From assembly GCA_024641655.1 (NCBI GenBank), contig JAHECR010000018.1:1-64000 (forward strand): a stretch of 64,000 bases of DNA. Direction: 5' to 3'. Shown piece after piece: positions 38,271 to 46,054 of this stretch. The first letter of the stretch is position 1; each line of letters starts with the position of its first letter. Made by a program: the position numbers and the translations under genes. Source of the stretch: Acidimicrobiaceae bacterium (lineage in GTDB: Bacteria; Actinomycetota; Acidimicrobiia; Acidimicrobiales; UBA8592). The notes beneath the pieces were generated by a model. The model made no database searches. It was given only the letters and a program-made list of their open reading frames with translations, and was not told the origin of the DNA.

Positions 38271-39263
38271 ATGCAACACGTTCAGCTCGGTCGCACCGGC
38301 CTGCCGGTTTCCCGCCTGTGCCTCGGCACCATGACTTTCGGTCTCCAGTGCGACGAAGACCTCTCGTTCGCCATCCTCGACGCCGCAGCAGAGGCTGGGT
38401 TCACGTTCCTCGACACCGCCGATGTGTACCCACTCGGCACCACCCTCGACGGGGTCGGTCGCACCGAGGAGATCGTCGGCCGCTGGCTCCGGGGCAAACG
38501 CGACGGCTTCATCGTCGCCACCAAATGCGTTGGGGCGATGTCCCGCAGGCGTTGGGATCGTGGTGCTTCCCGCAAGCACATCATCGACGCGGTCGACGCA
38601 TCGCTGCGGCGCCTCGACACCGACTATCTCGATCTCTACCAGCTCCATTCACCCGATCCGAACACGCCGATCGACGAAACGCTCCAGGCGCTCGACGACG
38701 TCGTCCGGCAGGGGAAGGTTCGCTACGTGGGCTGCTCCAACTTCCCCGCGTGGGAGCTCGCTCGAGCCATCGGCCGCAGCGAGGTGCTCGGCACCGCGCG
38801 CTTCGACTCCGTGCAGCCGCGCTACAACCTGCTGTACCGACGCAACGAGCTCGAGCTGTTCCCCCTGTGCGAACGCGACGGCGTCGGCGTGATCCCCTAC
38901 AACCCGATCGCCGGCGGCCTCCTGTCTGGCAAGCACCGTGGCGACGCCCCTCCCGACGAGGGCACCCGGTTCACGCTCGGCACTGCTGCGGAGCGCTACC
39001 AGGATCGGTACTGGCACCCCACCGAGTTCGAGACCATCGAGGCGCTCAGGCCCCTTGCCGCCGAGGCTGGTATCAGCATGGTCACCCTCGCCGTCGCGTG
39101 GACGCTGGCACAACCCGCGGTCACCTCCCCGATCATCGGTGCCAGCAAGCCCGAGCAGCTCGCCGACTCGGTGGCTGCGCTCGATGTGCAGCTCGACGAG
39201 GACCTCTATGCGGCGCTCGATCGGTTGACGGCGCCCTACCTGGCGAGTGCGGAGCTGCGCTGA
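38271..39263 (+). CDS. Aldo/keto reductase
   Basis: 330-residue NADPH-dependent TIM-barrel oxidoreductase. N-terminal VQLGRTGLPVSRLCLGTMTFG; catalytic tetrad residues are visible in LDTADVYPLG (Asp, Tyr), VATKCVGAM (Lys) and DLYQLHSPDP (His). C-terminal cofactor segment SPIIGASKPEQLADSVAAL. The substrate cannot be predicted; closest in pattern to the AKR11/12-like group acting on aldehydes or sugars. Monocistronic from a leaderless start, followed by ~140 nt with no gene. Confidence 0.93.
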   Translation: MQHVQLGRTGLPVSRLCLGTMTFGLQCDEDLSFAILDAAAEAGFTFLDTADVYPLGTTLDGVGRTEEIVGRWLRGKRDGFIVATKCVGAMSRRRWDRGASRKHIIDAVDASLRRLDTDYLDLYQLHSPDPNTPIDETLQALDDVVRQGKVRYVGCSNFPAWELARAIGRSEVLGTARFDSVQPRYNLLYRRNELELFPLCERDGVGVIPYNPIAGGLLSGKHRGDAPPDEGTRFTLGTAAERYQDRYWHPTEFETIEALRPLAAEAGISMVTLAVAWTLAQPAVTSPIIGASKPEQLADSVAALDVQLDEDLYAALDRLTAPYLASAELR

Positions 39264-39392
39264 GGACGCTCGCCGGTTCCGCTGGTCGGCTCGTGGATCG
39301 GCTCGCTGAAGCTCGACCACCAGCGCGTTGTCCAGGACGCAGTGACCCGCGCACGGCGCTGACCGGGGGCGACAGAGTTGCATCGAAGGACC

Positions 39393-39398
39393 TAGGCT
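39393..39398 (+). promoter_or_regulatory. -10 box (TAGGCT) of bfr, leaderless
   Basis: TAGGCT, 6 nt, ATG 39405. No iron-box palindrome is evident next to it. Confidence 0.5.
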
Positions 39399-39404
39399 CG
39401 GGTC

Positions 39405-39881
39405 ATGAAAGGCTCACCGAAGATCATCGACTTCCTGAACGAGGCGCTCACCGCCGAGCTGACTGCGATCAACCAGTACTTCGCCGCCTACAAGTTGGCC
39501 GAGAACTGGGGCTGGATGCGGATCGCCGCGAAGTTCCGAGAGGAATCGATCGAGGAGATGATCGATGCCGAGAAGCTGATGGACCGGATCCTGGTGCTCG
39601 ACGGTATGCCCAACCTCCAACGGATCGGGCATGTCCGTGTCGGCGAGAGCATCCAGGAGCAGTTGGCTCTCGACCGTGATCTCGAGATCGAGGCCATCGA
39701 TCGCTATCGGCGGGGCGTGGCGCTGTCGCTCGAGGAGGGCGACCCAGGTACCCGCGAGCTGCTCGAACACCTACTGGTGGGTGAGGAACACCACCTCGAC
39801 TGGATCGAGACCCAACACACGATGATCGAGGACATCGGCATCGAGCGGTATCTCCAGTCGAACATGCACGCAGCTTCCTGA
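39405..39881 (+). CDS. bfr: Bacterioferritin
   Basis: Iron-storage 24-mer subunit with haem. 158 residues, normal length: [26 protein letters not shown]. Ferroxidase ligands by direct numbering: Glu18, Glu51, Glu94, Glu127 and His130 are present, but the usual His54 is Asp54 ([10 protein letters not shown] instead of the SIDEMKHADR type). The haem ligand Met52 is kept. The change at site 54 may alter iron oxidation or retention of the di-iron centre. It stands alone, without a bfd ferredoxin neighbour. Confidence 0.95.
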   Translation: MKGSPKIIDFLNEALTAELTAINQYFAAYKLAENWGWMRIAAKFREESIEEMIDAEKLMDRILVLDGMPNLQRIGHVRVGESIQEQLALDRDLEIEAIDRYRRGVALSLEEGDPGTRELLEHLLVGEEHHLDWIETQHTMIEDIGIERYLQSNMHAAS

Positions 39882-39903
39882 CGTCGGGCGTCCCTCGACG
39901 CGG

Positions 39904-39925
39904 GGTCGATCGGGGGCCATCGACC
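39904..39925 (+). terminator. Weak terminator-like hairpin after bfr
   Basis: GGTCGAT (39904-39910) pairs with ATCGACC (39919-39925) across an 8-nt loop, 22 nt after the bfr stop. Confidence 0.35.
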
Positions 39926-40031
39926 GCTGTGCTTGCGCACGTCGGCCTCATCACTGGAAGAATGCGGATCGACCGCGCGGTGACCGCCGCCGCAGCGGAC
40001 ACAATCTCAGACGACGGGGGATCTGCACGCG

Positions 40032-40946
40032 ATGAAGTTCATGACCGAGTACCCACTGCACAGCGACGAAGACAACGGCGCCTGGCTCGACCCGGCCAAC
40101 ATCGCCGAGTTCGCACGGGTGGCCGAGGCGTCGGGTATCGACGGTCTCGCTCTCACTGACCACCCGGCACCGTCGAAGAAGTGGCTGACCCACGGTGGTC
40201 ACGAGACCCTCGACCCTTTCGTGGGCCTCGGCTTCGCCGCGGCGGTCACCCAGCGCATCGCGTTGATGACCCACCTCGTGGTGGTGCCCTACCGCAACCC
40301 CTTCCTGACCGCGAAGTCCATGACAGCCGTCGATGTGTTGTCCGCCGGGCGCACCATCTTCGTGCTCGGCACCGGGTACCTCCGGTCGGAGTTCGCAGCG
40401 CTCGGCGTCGATTTCGACGAGCGCAACGAACTCTTCGACGAGGCCGTCGAGGTCATGCGAGGGCTCTGGTCCACCGACGAATTCCACTACGAGGGTCGGC
40501 ATTTCAGCGCGCTCGGCGTGACCCTCAAACCGGCGGCAGTGCAGAAGCCGCACCCGCCGCTGTGGCTGGGCGGGAACGCGAAGATCGTTCGTGAGCGCGT
40601 GGCCGCGTGGGGCAGCGGCTGGGCGCCGCTGCTCGGCGGCCCCCAGCTCATCAAGACGACCCGCACCCCCGCCATCGCCTCCGATGACGACCTGGCGACC
40701 CGCATCCTCGAGATCAAGGACGCGATGGCCGCCAACGGTCGCGACCCCGAGGGCCTCGACGTCAACGCCTCGGGATTCAACCGACCCCCGGCGGACGCCG
40801 GCGTCGATCAGACCCTCGAGCACCTCGCCCATCTCGCCGAGATGGGGATCACCTGGACGGCTGCGCCCGTAGCCCGATCATCGTACGCGGCGTCGCTGGA
40901 GAGCATGCAGCAGTTCGCAGAAGAGGTCATTGCCAAGCTGCGATGA
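40032..40946 (+). CDS. LLM class (F420-dependent type) oxidoreductase
   Basis: 304-residue luciferase-like TIM-barrel protein. FMTEYPLHSDEDNGAWLDPANIAEFARVAEASGIDGLALTDHPAP is the N-terminal barrel; GRTIFVLGTGYLRSEFAALGVDFDERNELFDEAVEVMRGLW is the characteristic LLM motif (TIGR03619-like). PHPPLWLGGNAKIVRERVAAWGSGW completes the cofactor pocket. Most actinobacterial members use F420 rather than FMN; the substrate is unknown. GGGGGAT at 40015-40021 is a possible RBS for ATG 40032. Confidence 0.9.
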   Translation: MKFMTEYPLHSDEDNGAWLDPANIAEFARVAEASGIDGLALTDHPAPSKKWLTHGGHETLDPFVGLGFAAAVTQRIALMTHLVVVPYRNPFLTAKSMTAVDVLSAGRTIFVLGTGYLRSEFAALGVDFDERNELFDEAVEVMRGLWSTDEFHYEGRHFSALGVTLKPAAVQKPHPPLWLGGNAKIVRERVAAWGSGWAPLLGGPQLIKTTRTPAIASDDDLATRILEIKDAMAANGRDPEGLDVNASGFNRPPADAGVDQTLEHLAHLAEMGITWTAAPVARSSYAASLESMQQFAEEVIAKLR

Positions 40947-41338
40947 GACGCCGCCCCTGACCCAGCGACCACCGGAAACAGCGCGCGCTGCGCACCACCG
41001 CGCGTGGTGGCCCGAGAGCCATTGCGACCAGCGGGAGCCTCCCTGGGGGCGCGGGGTAGTCGACGGGTCCATCGCCTGATCGGGTGATTGCTGCTGGCTT
41101 CGCGCCCGAGGCGAGCGTTGTTGTCGAGGCGGCTCCGGGCCTGGTCGCGAGCGGTTTTCGGCGGGTGCGCCCCGTCGAAGCGCCCTGCAACCGTTGTAAT
41201 TCGAACTACAGCTCTATGACCAAGGTCACGGCCCAATTGTTGCGGTTTGATGTACTCCCCGCGCTCGGGCCCATAGGGTCACCACTTGGTTCGAAGCAGG
41301 CCGCGCAAACTCAGCGGTCGCGGGCATGGGAGCCAAGC
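40947..41338 (+). other. Gene-free stretch before rpf with two inverted repeats
   Basis: 392 nt. Open frames crossing it have no family resemblance. It contains TGTAATTCGAACTACA (41195-41210, a palindrome with one mismatched pair in each half) and TGACC-AA-GGTCA (41217-41228), with a possible -10 TATGAC at 41215-41220 overlapping the second repeat and TTGTAA at 41194. These look like operators of the rpf gene. I looked for a c-di-AMP (ydaO) riboswitch, common before rpf genes, and could not match its conserved segments. Confidence 0.45.
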
Positions 41339-42115
41339 ATGCAACATCCAATCAAGCGCACGGCCTCATGGGCCGCGGTCGCCGTCGCAAGCACCGTCTT
41401 CGGTTTTCCGCTTGCGGGCCTATCCATCGGGGTGATTGCGTTGCAGCGCGCCGACGCGACGGGTCCATCGGCCCAGGTTGCGATCGTGGATGCCATCGCC
41501 CAGGAAGCCCCAGGGGCGGTCCCCACGCCCTCGCCGGCCGACGCAGCAGTCGTGGCCGAGGCCACCGACCGCAGCGACATCGCAGCCGTCGCGGTCGCCA
41601 TGATGGTCGATCCGGCGCCTTACCCGATCGAGCCCTCAGTCGACGGCTTCGACGCAATCCAGGACGATCTGCTGATCGCGGCGGCGGAAGCGCCGCCGGC
41701 GCCTGCCCCCAAGAAGCGTCGTCCCGCCAAGGGTGCCATCACCGTGTCGGCTTCCACCGAAGCTGCACCCCGCCCCGCGGCGGCAACGGTGCCGCAGGCG
41801 CCCCCAGCGCAGCCCACGGTGAGCGCCAACGAGGCTGTGGAGCCGAGCGACGACCCCTGGGCGCCCGTGCGGTGGTGCGAGTCCCGGAATCGCTACGGGA
41901 TCAATACTGGCAACGGCTTCTTCGGCGCCTACCAGTTCACGATCTCGACCTGGAACTGGGTTGCGAGCCTCATCGACCGCCCGGACCTCGTCGGTGTCCG
42001 GCCTGACCTGGCCGCGCCCGCCGATCAGGACCGTCTCGCGCAGGCACTGGCCTTCGAAGTACGTGGCGGCGGGCTGGGGCACTGGCCGGTCTGCGGCACG
42101 TACTACGGCAGCTGA
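41339..42115 (+). CDS. Resuscitation-promoting factor-like protein (Rpf domain)
   Basis: Exported cell-wall lytic transglycosylase that helps dormant actinobacteria resume growth. 258 residues from ATG 41339 (MQHPIKRTASWAAVAVAST); the frame upstream to 41084 is leader. A signal sequence/anchor (~10-40) is followed by an Ala/Pro-rich linker and the Rpf domain at ~172-258. There WCESRNRYGINTGNGFFGAYQFTISTWNWV carries the catalytic Glu181 next to Cys180; the second conserved Cys is in HWPVCGTYYG. The linker probably spans the peptidoglycan. Confidence 0.93.
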   Translation: MQHPIKRTASWAAVAVASTVFGFPLAGLSIGVIALQRADATGPSAQVAIVDAIAQEAPGAVPTPSPADAAVVAEATDRSDIAAVAVAMMVDPAPYPIEPSVDGFDAIQDDLLIAAAEAPPAPAPKKRRPAKGAITVSASTEAAPRPAAATVPQAPPAQPTVSANEAVEPSDDPWAPVRWCESRNRYGINTGNGFFGAYQFTISTWNWVASLIDRPDLVGVRPDLAAPADQDRLAQALAFEVRGGGLGHWPVCGTYYGS

Positions 42116-42161
42116 GTCGGTCCGATCGAAGCGAGTGGGCGTGGGTCACGCCCGGACGTGG

Positions 42162-42284
42162 TCAACGTCGGGTGCGCCCCACGATCTGCTCGATGACGCT
42201 GACGAGGCCCGCGACGCCGATCGAGCCGATCAGGGCTGTCCATATCCAGGCGGAGGTGTCGCCGTCGACGTCGAGCAGGCCCAT
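42162..42284 (-). CDS. Possible small two-helix membrane protein, start uncertain
   Basis: 40 residues from ATG 42284 (MGLLDVDGDTSAWIWTALIGSIGVAGLVSVIEQ in outline), ending GRTRR. The same frame continues upstream with GNRRGGIGLAFIGTGL, which looks like a first transmembrane helix with a basic lead, but I find no ATG, GTG or TTG there before it runs antisense into the next gene. Either a rare start codon is used or it is a remnant. Confidence 0.35.
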   Translation of the reverse strand: MGLLDVDGDTSAWIWTALIGSIGVAGLVSVIEQIVGRTRR

Positions 42285-42377
42285 GAGCCCGGTCCCGATG
42301 AAGGCGAGCCCGATCCCGCCGCGACGATTTCCGCGACCAGCGACGGCACCAGCCGAATCGTCTGAGAGACTCCTGTC

Positions 42378-43598
42378 ATGACTTCCACGTCTGGGCTGCC
42401 GAGCGAGGATCGCGAGCGAACGCTGGTCTCGGCGACCATCGACGCGTTCCTCGCCGAGCAGGACCTCGCAACGATGGACCACGTCGCGCGGCGGGGAGCC
42501 CAGTTCGACGCGGGCCTGGCGTGGGTCCACTTCGCCGAAGGTGACGGTGGACTCGGCGTGCGACCGAGCCTGCAGTCGCTGGTCGACGATCGGCTATCGA
42601 GCGCGGGCATCGAGGGCCCGAGCGAAGCCGGGTTCTTCTTGGCGCTCGCCGGGCCCACGATTGCCACCCATGGCACCGTCGAGCAGCGGCGCCGATACCT
42701 GCGGCCGATGTTCACCGAGCAAGAGCGCTGGTGCCAGCTGTTCTCCGAGCCCGGCGCCGGGTCGGACTTCGCGGGCCTCGGGTGCCGGGCGGTGCGCGAC
42801 GGCGACGAGTGGGTGGTCAACGGTCAGAAGGTGTGGAACACGCTGGCGCACATCGGCGACTGGGGAATGCTGGTGACCAGGACGCACCCCGAGCTACCCA
42901 AGCACAAGGGCATGACCTACTTCCTGTTGGACATGCATGCGCCTGGTGTCGAGGTACGGCCGCTGCGACAGATCACCGGCGAGGCAGAGTTCAACGAGGT
43001 CTATCTCGCCGACGTTCGGATCCCCGATGCCTGCCGGCTCGGTGAACCCGGCGACGGTTGGCGGGTCGCGCTCACGACGTTGATGAACGAGCGCACCGCG
43101 ATCGGGGGCGGAGCGAGGCCCGGACCGGGCTCGGGGCCGATCGCCGACGCCGTCGCCCTGTGGCAGGAGATTCCCGCGGACCGACGACGCCCGGCCGACC
43201 GTGACCGGCTCGTCGGGTTGTGGAACCGGTCCGAGGTACTGCGATTGACGAACCTACGGGCCGCAGCTGCGGCGACCGTCGCCAATCCCGGCCCGGAGGG
43301 CTCAATCGGAAAGCTGATGTCCGCCGAGCTGCACCAGGCGGTCTACACCTTCTGTGTCGAGCTGCTGGGAGCTTCGGCGATGGTCGGGTTCGACTACACC
43401 TTCCGCCGTCCGCAGACCTTGTCGACCGACGGCGCCATCCACGGCCCACGGCATGCATTCCTGCGTACGCGAGCCAACTCCATCGAGGGTGGGACCTCCG
43501 AGATCATGCGGAACATCCTCGGGGAACAGGTCCTCGGGCTGCCAGGCGAGCCACGCGTCGACAAGGACCTGGCGTGGAGTGACATCCCTCGTTCATGA
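42378..43598 (+). CDS. Acyl-CoA dehydrogenase family protein
   Basis: 406-residue FAD flavoprotein catalysing alpha,beta-desaturation of an acyl-CoA. QLFSEPGAGSDFAGLGCRAVRDGDEWVVNGQKVWNT is the FAD/substrate signature; FNEVYLADVRIPDACRLGEPGDGW follows; the catalytic Glu is in the C-terminal SIEGGTSEIMRNILGEQVLGLP. The N-terminal helical domain is somewhat divergent. The chain-length specificity is unknown. The hexamer GAGACT lies 6 nt before ATG 42378, a possible weak -10 box. Confidence 0.93.
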   Translation: MTSTSGLPSEDRERTLVSATIDAFLAEQDLATMDHVARRGAQFDAGLAWVHFAEGDGGLGVRPSLQSLVDDRLSSAGIEGPSEAGFFLALAGPTIATHGTVEQRRRYLRPMFTEQERWCQLFSEPGAGSDFAGLGCRAVRDGDEWVVNGQKVWNTLAHIGDWGMLVTRTHPELPKHKGMTYFLLDMHAPGVEVRPLRQITGEAEFNEVYLADVRIPDACRLGEPGDGWRVALTTLMNERTAIGGGARPGPGSGPIADAVALWQEIPADRRRPADRDRLVGLWNRSEVLRLTNLRAAAAATVANPGPEGSIGKLMSAELHQAVYTFCVELLGASAMVGFDYTFRRPQTLSTDGAIHGPRHAFLRTRANSIEGGTSEIMRNILGEQVLGLPGEPRVDKDLAWSDIPRS

Positions 43599-43783
43599 GC
43601 TCGCAGGCTTGCTCTCGACGCCCGCGATGGACGAGCCCGAGACCGGGCAGGCCCGCGGGCCACGCTCTGTGGTACCGAGGTGAGCCCTTCGACCAGCATG
43701 AACGTGCTCCGCGCTCGTCGAACGGGGAATATTTTGGCGCTCGTTTTGACGTTTGACGCGAACCGTGGTGGCCTTTGGTACCG

Positions 43784-43819
43784 GGGAGTGGCGCAGCGCC
43801 GCCCGGCTGCGCCGCTCCC
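43784..43819. terminator. Hairpin terminator 1 in the convergent region
   Basis: GGGAGTGGCGCAGC (43784-43797) pairs with GCTGCGCCGCTCCC (43806-43819), one T-G wobble, 8-nt loop: a 14-bp stem between two convergent genes. Confidence 0.6.
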
Positions 43820-43869
43820 TATCCTTCGCCCTTCCGATGCCCCGTTCGAGCATCGCTGGCAGGTCCGAA

Positions 43870-43900
43870 GCCAGATGACCACAATGAGTGGTCATCTGGC
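43870..43900. terminator. Hairpin terminator 2 in the convergent region
   Basis: GCCAGATGACCAC (43870-43882) pairs perfectly with GTGGTCATCTGGC (43888-43900) around a 5-nt loop AATGA. It lies 64 nt past the PIG-L stop when read on the minus strand. Its symmetry would also suit a repressor site. Confidence 0.6.
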
Positions 43901-43963
43901 CGGCAACACTGAACGCGTTGTGTGGTTTGGGTCCGCTGACTCAGCGATGCGTGACGCGGGAGT

Positions 43964-44701
43964 TCAGGCCGAAGGGACGCGGCGGAAAGCCTCGGTGAGC
44001 CGTCCGGGCGGTAGGCCGTGCTCGGTGGTCGTGCGGGTCGCCCACTCACGAAGCAGGGTCTCGACATCGAATCGGCCGTGGGTCAGCTGGGTGGCGTGGC
44101 TCGTGAGCGCGGCGAGCTTGCGGTCGAAGACGTCGGTGATGTCGACGAAGACGTCGAGTGGCTCCAGCTGGCCGATCCACACCTCGGGAACCGCGTGGGG
44201 GGCGTACCCCGCTTGGAGGAGCTCGACATGTGCGTGGGGGTTTCTTGCGTCGGGGTACACCGCCGCCATGGTCGCCTCGGCCACCGCGAGGTGATCGGGG
44301 TGCGAACGGTAGACGTTGTCCCAGGAGCGCTCGGGATTCATGCCGATGACGACATCGGGTCGGGTCAGGCGGATGATGCGGCTGATCTCGCGCCGCAGCG
44401 CGAGCGTGTATTCCACGTGACCGTCGGGGAACCCCAGGAAATGGACGTCCTCGCTGGCGACTCCGACCTGCTTGGCGGCTTGGCACTGCTCGGCTTCGCG
44501 GATGCGACGGACCTGATCGCGGGGCAGCTCCTCGGGGGCGCCGGCCTCGCCGGAGGTCGCGAGACAGTAGGCCACCCGGGTGCCGGCGTCGGTGAGTCGA
44601 GCCACCGTCCCCGCCGTGCCGAAATCGATGTCGTCGGGATGGGCGACGACGACGAGCACCGATCCCGGTGCGTCGAGGGCGAGGTCGAGGTGGGTCTTCA
44701 T
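43964..44701 (-). CDS. PIG-L family deacetylase (MshB/Mca-like)
   Basis: 245-residue zinc hydrolase of the LmbE/PIG-L family, which removes acetyl groups from GlcNAc conjugates (mycothiol synthesis or detoxification, lincosamide-type pathways). ATG 44701 is the start; the longer upstream frame is a shadow. Zinc motif VVVAHPDDIDFGTAGT at residues ~16-31, then RIREAEQCQAAKQVGV, FLGFPDGHVEYT and YRSHPDHLAVAEA with the third ligand His. Whether it acts in mycothiol metabolism cannot be decided from this window. Confidence 0.9.
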   Translation of the reverse strand: MKTHLDLALDAPGSVLVVVAHPDDIDFGTAGTVARLTDAGTRVAYCLATSGEAGAPEELPRDQVRRIREAEQCQAAKQVGVASEDVHFLGFPDGHVEYTLALRREISRIIRLTRPDVVIGMNPERSWDNVYRSHPDHLAVAEATMAAVYPDARNPHAHVELLQAGYAPHAVPEVWIGQLEPLDVFVDITDVFDRKLAALTSHATQLTHGRFDVETLLREWATRTTTEHGLPPGRLTEAFRRVPSA

Positions 44702-44707
44702 GACGCC

Positions 44708-44713
44708 AGGGTA
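44708..44713 (-). promoter_or_regulatory. -10 box (TACCCT) of the PIG-L gene, leaderless
   Basis: On the minus strand TACCCT, 6 nt, ATG 44701. It is divergent from the MaoC-gene promoter 55-60 bp away. Confidence 0.5.
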
Positions 44714-44767
44714 GGAGGCCAGACCCGTCGACCGGTGTCGAATGGGACCGACGTCACGCAGAGGCCG

Positions 44768-44773
44768 TAGTCT
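44768..44773 (+). promoter_or_regulatory. -10 box (TAGTCT) for a leaderless leader ORF before the MaoC gene
   Basis: TAGTCT, 7 nt, ATG 44781 of a 17-codon ORF whose stop overlaps the MaoC start. Confidence 0.45.
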
Positions 44774-44780
44774 TCGAACC

Positions 44781-44834
44781 ATGCCGGAGGGAAGCCTTCG
44801 GGAGCCGGCCGTTGTGAACGAGGTACGACCATGA
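44781..44834 (+). CDS. 17-residue leader ORF upstream of the MaoC gene
   Basis: ATG 44781 to TGA 44832-44834, product MPEGSLREPAVVNEVRP. It starts 7 nt after a -10 box, i.e. at the likely 5' end of the mRNA, and its stop overlaps the MaoC start as ATGA. It contains the GAGG that serves the MaoC gene. It probably feeds ribosomes into the next gene rather than making a functional peptide. Confidence 0.4.
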   Translation: MPEGSLREPAVVNEVRP

Positions 44835-45298
44835 GCGAGTACGCAGCACGGGCCAACGAGATCCTCACGGCGCAGATCGGCGCCGCGCCTCTGGTGGGCG
44901 ACTGGATGGAGATCAGCCAACAGCGGATCCAGGACTTCGCCGACGCCACGCTCGATCATCAGTTCATCCACGTCGATCCCGAACGGGCCGCCGAGACGCC
45001 CTTTGGTGGCACGGTGGCCCACGGTTTCCTCACGCTTTCGCTGCTGGTCCACCTGTCGACCTCGTTGCCGGCGGTTCCCCTCGAGGGCGTCGCCATGGGG
45101 ATCAACTACGGACTGAACAAGGTGCGGTTCATCGCGCCGGTGCCGTCGGGTGCTCGGGTGCGGGCGAGCGCCACGACCGACGCGGTGGTTTTGAAGGGCA
45201 ATGCGATCGACCGGACCCGCACCTTCACCATCGAGATCGAAGGTTCCGACAAGCCGGCGCTCATCGCCGAGTGGATCGATCGACGGGTCTTCGACTGA
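44831..45298 (+). CDS. MaoC-like dehydratase (R-specific enoyl-CoA hydratase family)
   Basis: 155-residue single hot-dog protein. ISQQRIQDFADATLDHQFIHVDPERAAETPFGGTVAHGFLTLSLL is the hydratase-2 motif with the catalytic Asp and His (FADATLDHQFIH). Ending IAEWIDRRVF. Acts on 2-enoyl-CoAs in fatty-acid or related catabolism; similar to NodN/Rv0130 proteins. GAGG 8 nt upstream of ATG 44831 lies within the leader ORF. Confidence 0.93.
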   Translation: MSEYAARANEILTAQIGAAPLVGDWMEISQQRIQDFADATLDHQFIHVDPERAAETPFGGTVAHGFLTLSLLVHLSTSLPAVPLEGVAMGINYGLNKVRFIAPVPSGARVRASATTDAVVLKGNAIDRTRTFTIEIEGSDKPALIAEWIDRRVFD

Positions 45299-45378
45299 CT
45301 GGCTTTCGTGCCTTCGCCGCCGACTTGTCGCCCGACCCGAGGTCCAGCTCGCCGAGCTGCGCTTCCGCCTGGAGATCC

Positions 45379-45412
45379 TCACGTGCCAGGTCTGAACGGA
45401 CGAGGCACGTGA
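45379..45412 (+). promoter_or_regulatory. Inverted repeat (possible operator) before the PNPOx-like gene
   Basis: TCACGTGCC (45379-45387) and GGCACGTGA (45404-45412) are exact inverted copies 25 bp apart. The right half lies where the -35 region of the following promoter would be, which suits a repressor or activator site. Confidence 0.4.
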
Positions 45413-45432
45413 CGAGAACGCTCTGGCGGTAC

Positions 45433-45438
45433 TACCGT
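45433..45438 (+). promoter_or_regulatory. -10 box (TACCGT) of the PNPOx-like gene, leaderless
   Basis: TACCGT, 6 nt, ATG 45445; no Shine-Dalgarno sequence. Confidence 0.45.
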
Positions 45439-45444
45439 CGCGCC

Positions 45445-45837
45445 ATGAGCATCCCTGTGCCGGTGGAAGATCTCGACGTGGTGATCGGCCGCTACGGACC
45501 CCGCCCGTTCCTCCTCACGACCGGTGATGACGCCCGGCCGCACGCAACCCATGTCGCCGTCACCGTCGATGGCAATCGCCTCCACTGCGCGATCGGTCGG
45601 CGCACCGCCCGCAATGCCGGAGCTCGCCCGCTCGTGTCACTCGTCTGGCCACCCATCGAAGCCGAGGGCTTCAGCCTCATCGTCGACGGCGCCATCGAGG
45701 TGGACTCCGACGTCGCGGAAGCCAGGGCCACGATCATCGCGACCAATGCCGTGCTCCATCGCCCGGCACCGGTCGCTGAGACCGAGCCCGGAGCGTGCGG
45801 GTCCGACTGTCTCGAGATCCGCATTCCCGAGAGCTGA
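45445..45837 (+). CDS. Pyridoxamine 5'-phosphate oxidase-family protein
   Basis: 130-residue split-barrel flavin-binding-type protein. IPVPVEDLDVVIGRYGPRPFLLTTGDDARPHATHVAVTVDGNRLHCAIGRRTARNA followed by PLVSLVWPP and a strand-rich end GSDCLEIRIPES. Small actinobacterial members bind F420 or FMN and reduce diverse substrates, or bind haem. Which applies here is unclear. The start ATG 45445 was chosen from the -10 spacing and the conserved N terminus rather than the longer frame from 45271. Confidence 0.82.
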   Translation: MSIPVPVEDLDVVIGRYGPRPFLLTTGDDARPHATHVAVTVDGNRLHCAIGRRTARNAGARPLVSLVWPPIEAEGFSLIVDGAIEVDSDVAEARATIIATNAVLHRPAPVAETEPGACGSDCLEIRIPES

Positions 45838-46054
45838 CTCGCTGGGTGCCGGCGTCTCGGCTGCCGGTGCAACCGCGGTCTCGTTCGTCCAACGCGCGCC
45901 CAGCTCGCGCCGAGCGGGACTGCCGACGGGGAGCTGCGCTCGAGGAACATCCTCCGTGACCCGTTCGGGATGTCGATCGCTGCCGGATGTGCCATGCTCG
46001 GGCAGACGGAGTCGATCCGGCCCGCCCGTTGGATCGGCCCGCATGTGGCGGGAC

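Larger units (their letters stand above)
43599..43963. other. Convergent intergenic stretch with two strong hairpins
   Basis: 365 nt between an acyl-CoA dehydrogenase gene (+) and a PIG-L gene (-). A plus-strand open frame (43680-44294) crosses it but runs antisense into the PIG-L gene and resembles nothing. The stretch around 43725-43760 is AT-richer than its surroundings and contains two TTGACG hexamers 7 bp apart. Two long hairpins (listed separately) occupy the centre. Confidence 0.5.

Noticed and set aside
38243-39679. 478-codon plus-strand frame over the aldo/keto reductase and bfr genes
   Set aside because: Arg/His-rich shadow in another frame of two well-supported genes.
40947-41338. 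c-di-AMP (ydaO) riboswitch before rpf
   Set aside because: Commonly present before actinobacterial rpf genes, but I could not align its conserved segments to this leader.
43680-44294. 204-codon plus-strand frame across the convergent region
   Set aside because: Overlaps the PIG-L gene antisense and both terminator hairpins, low-complexity composition, no family resemblance.
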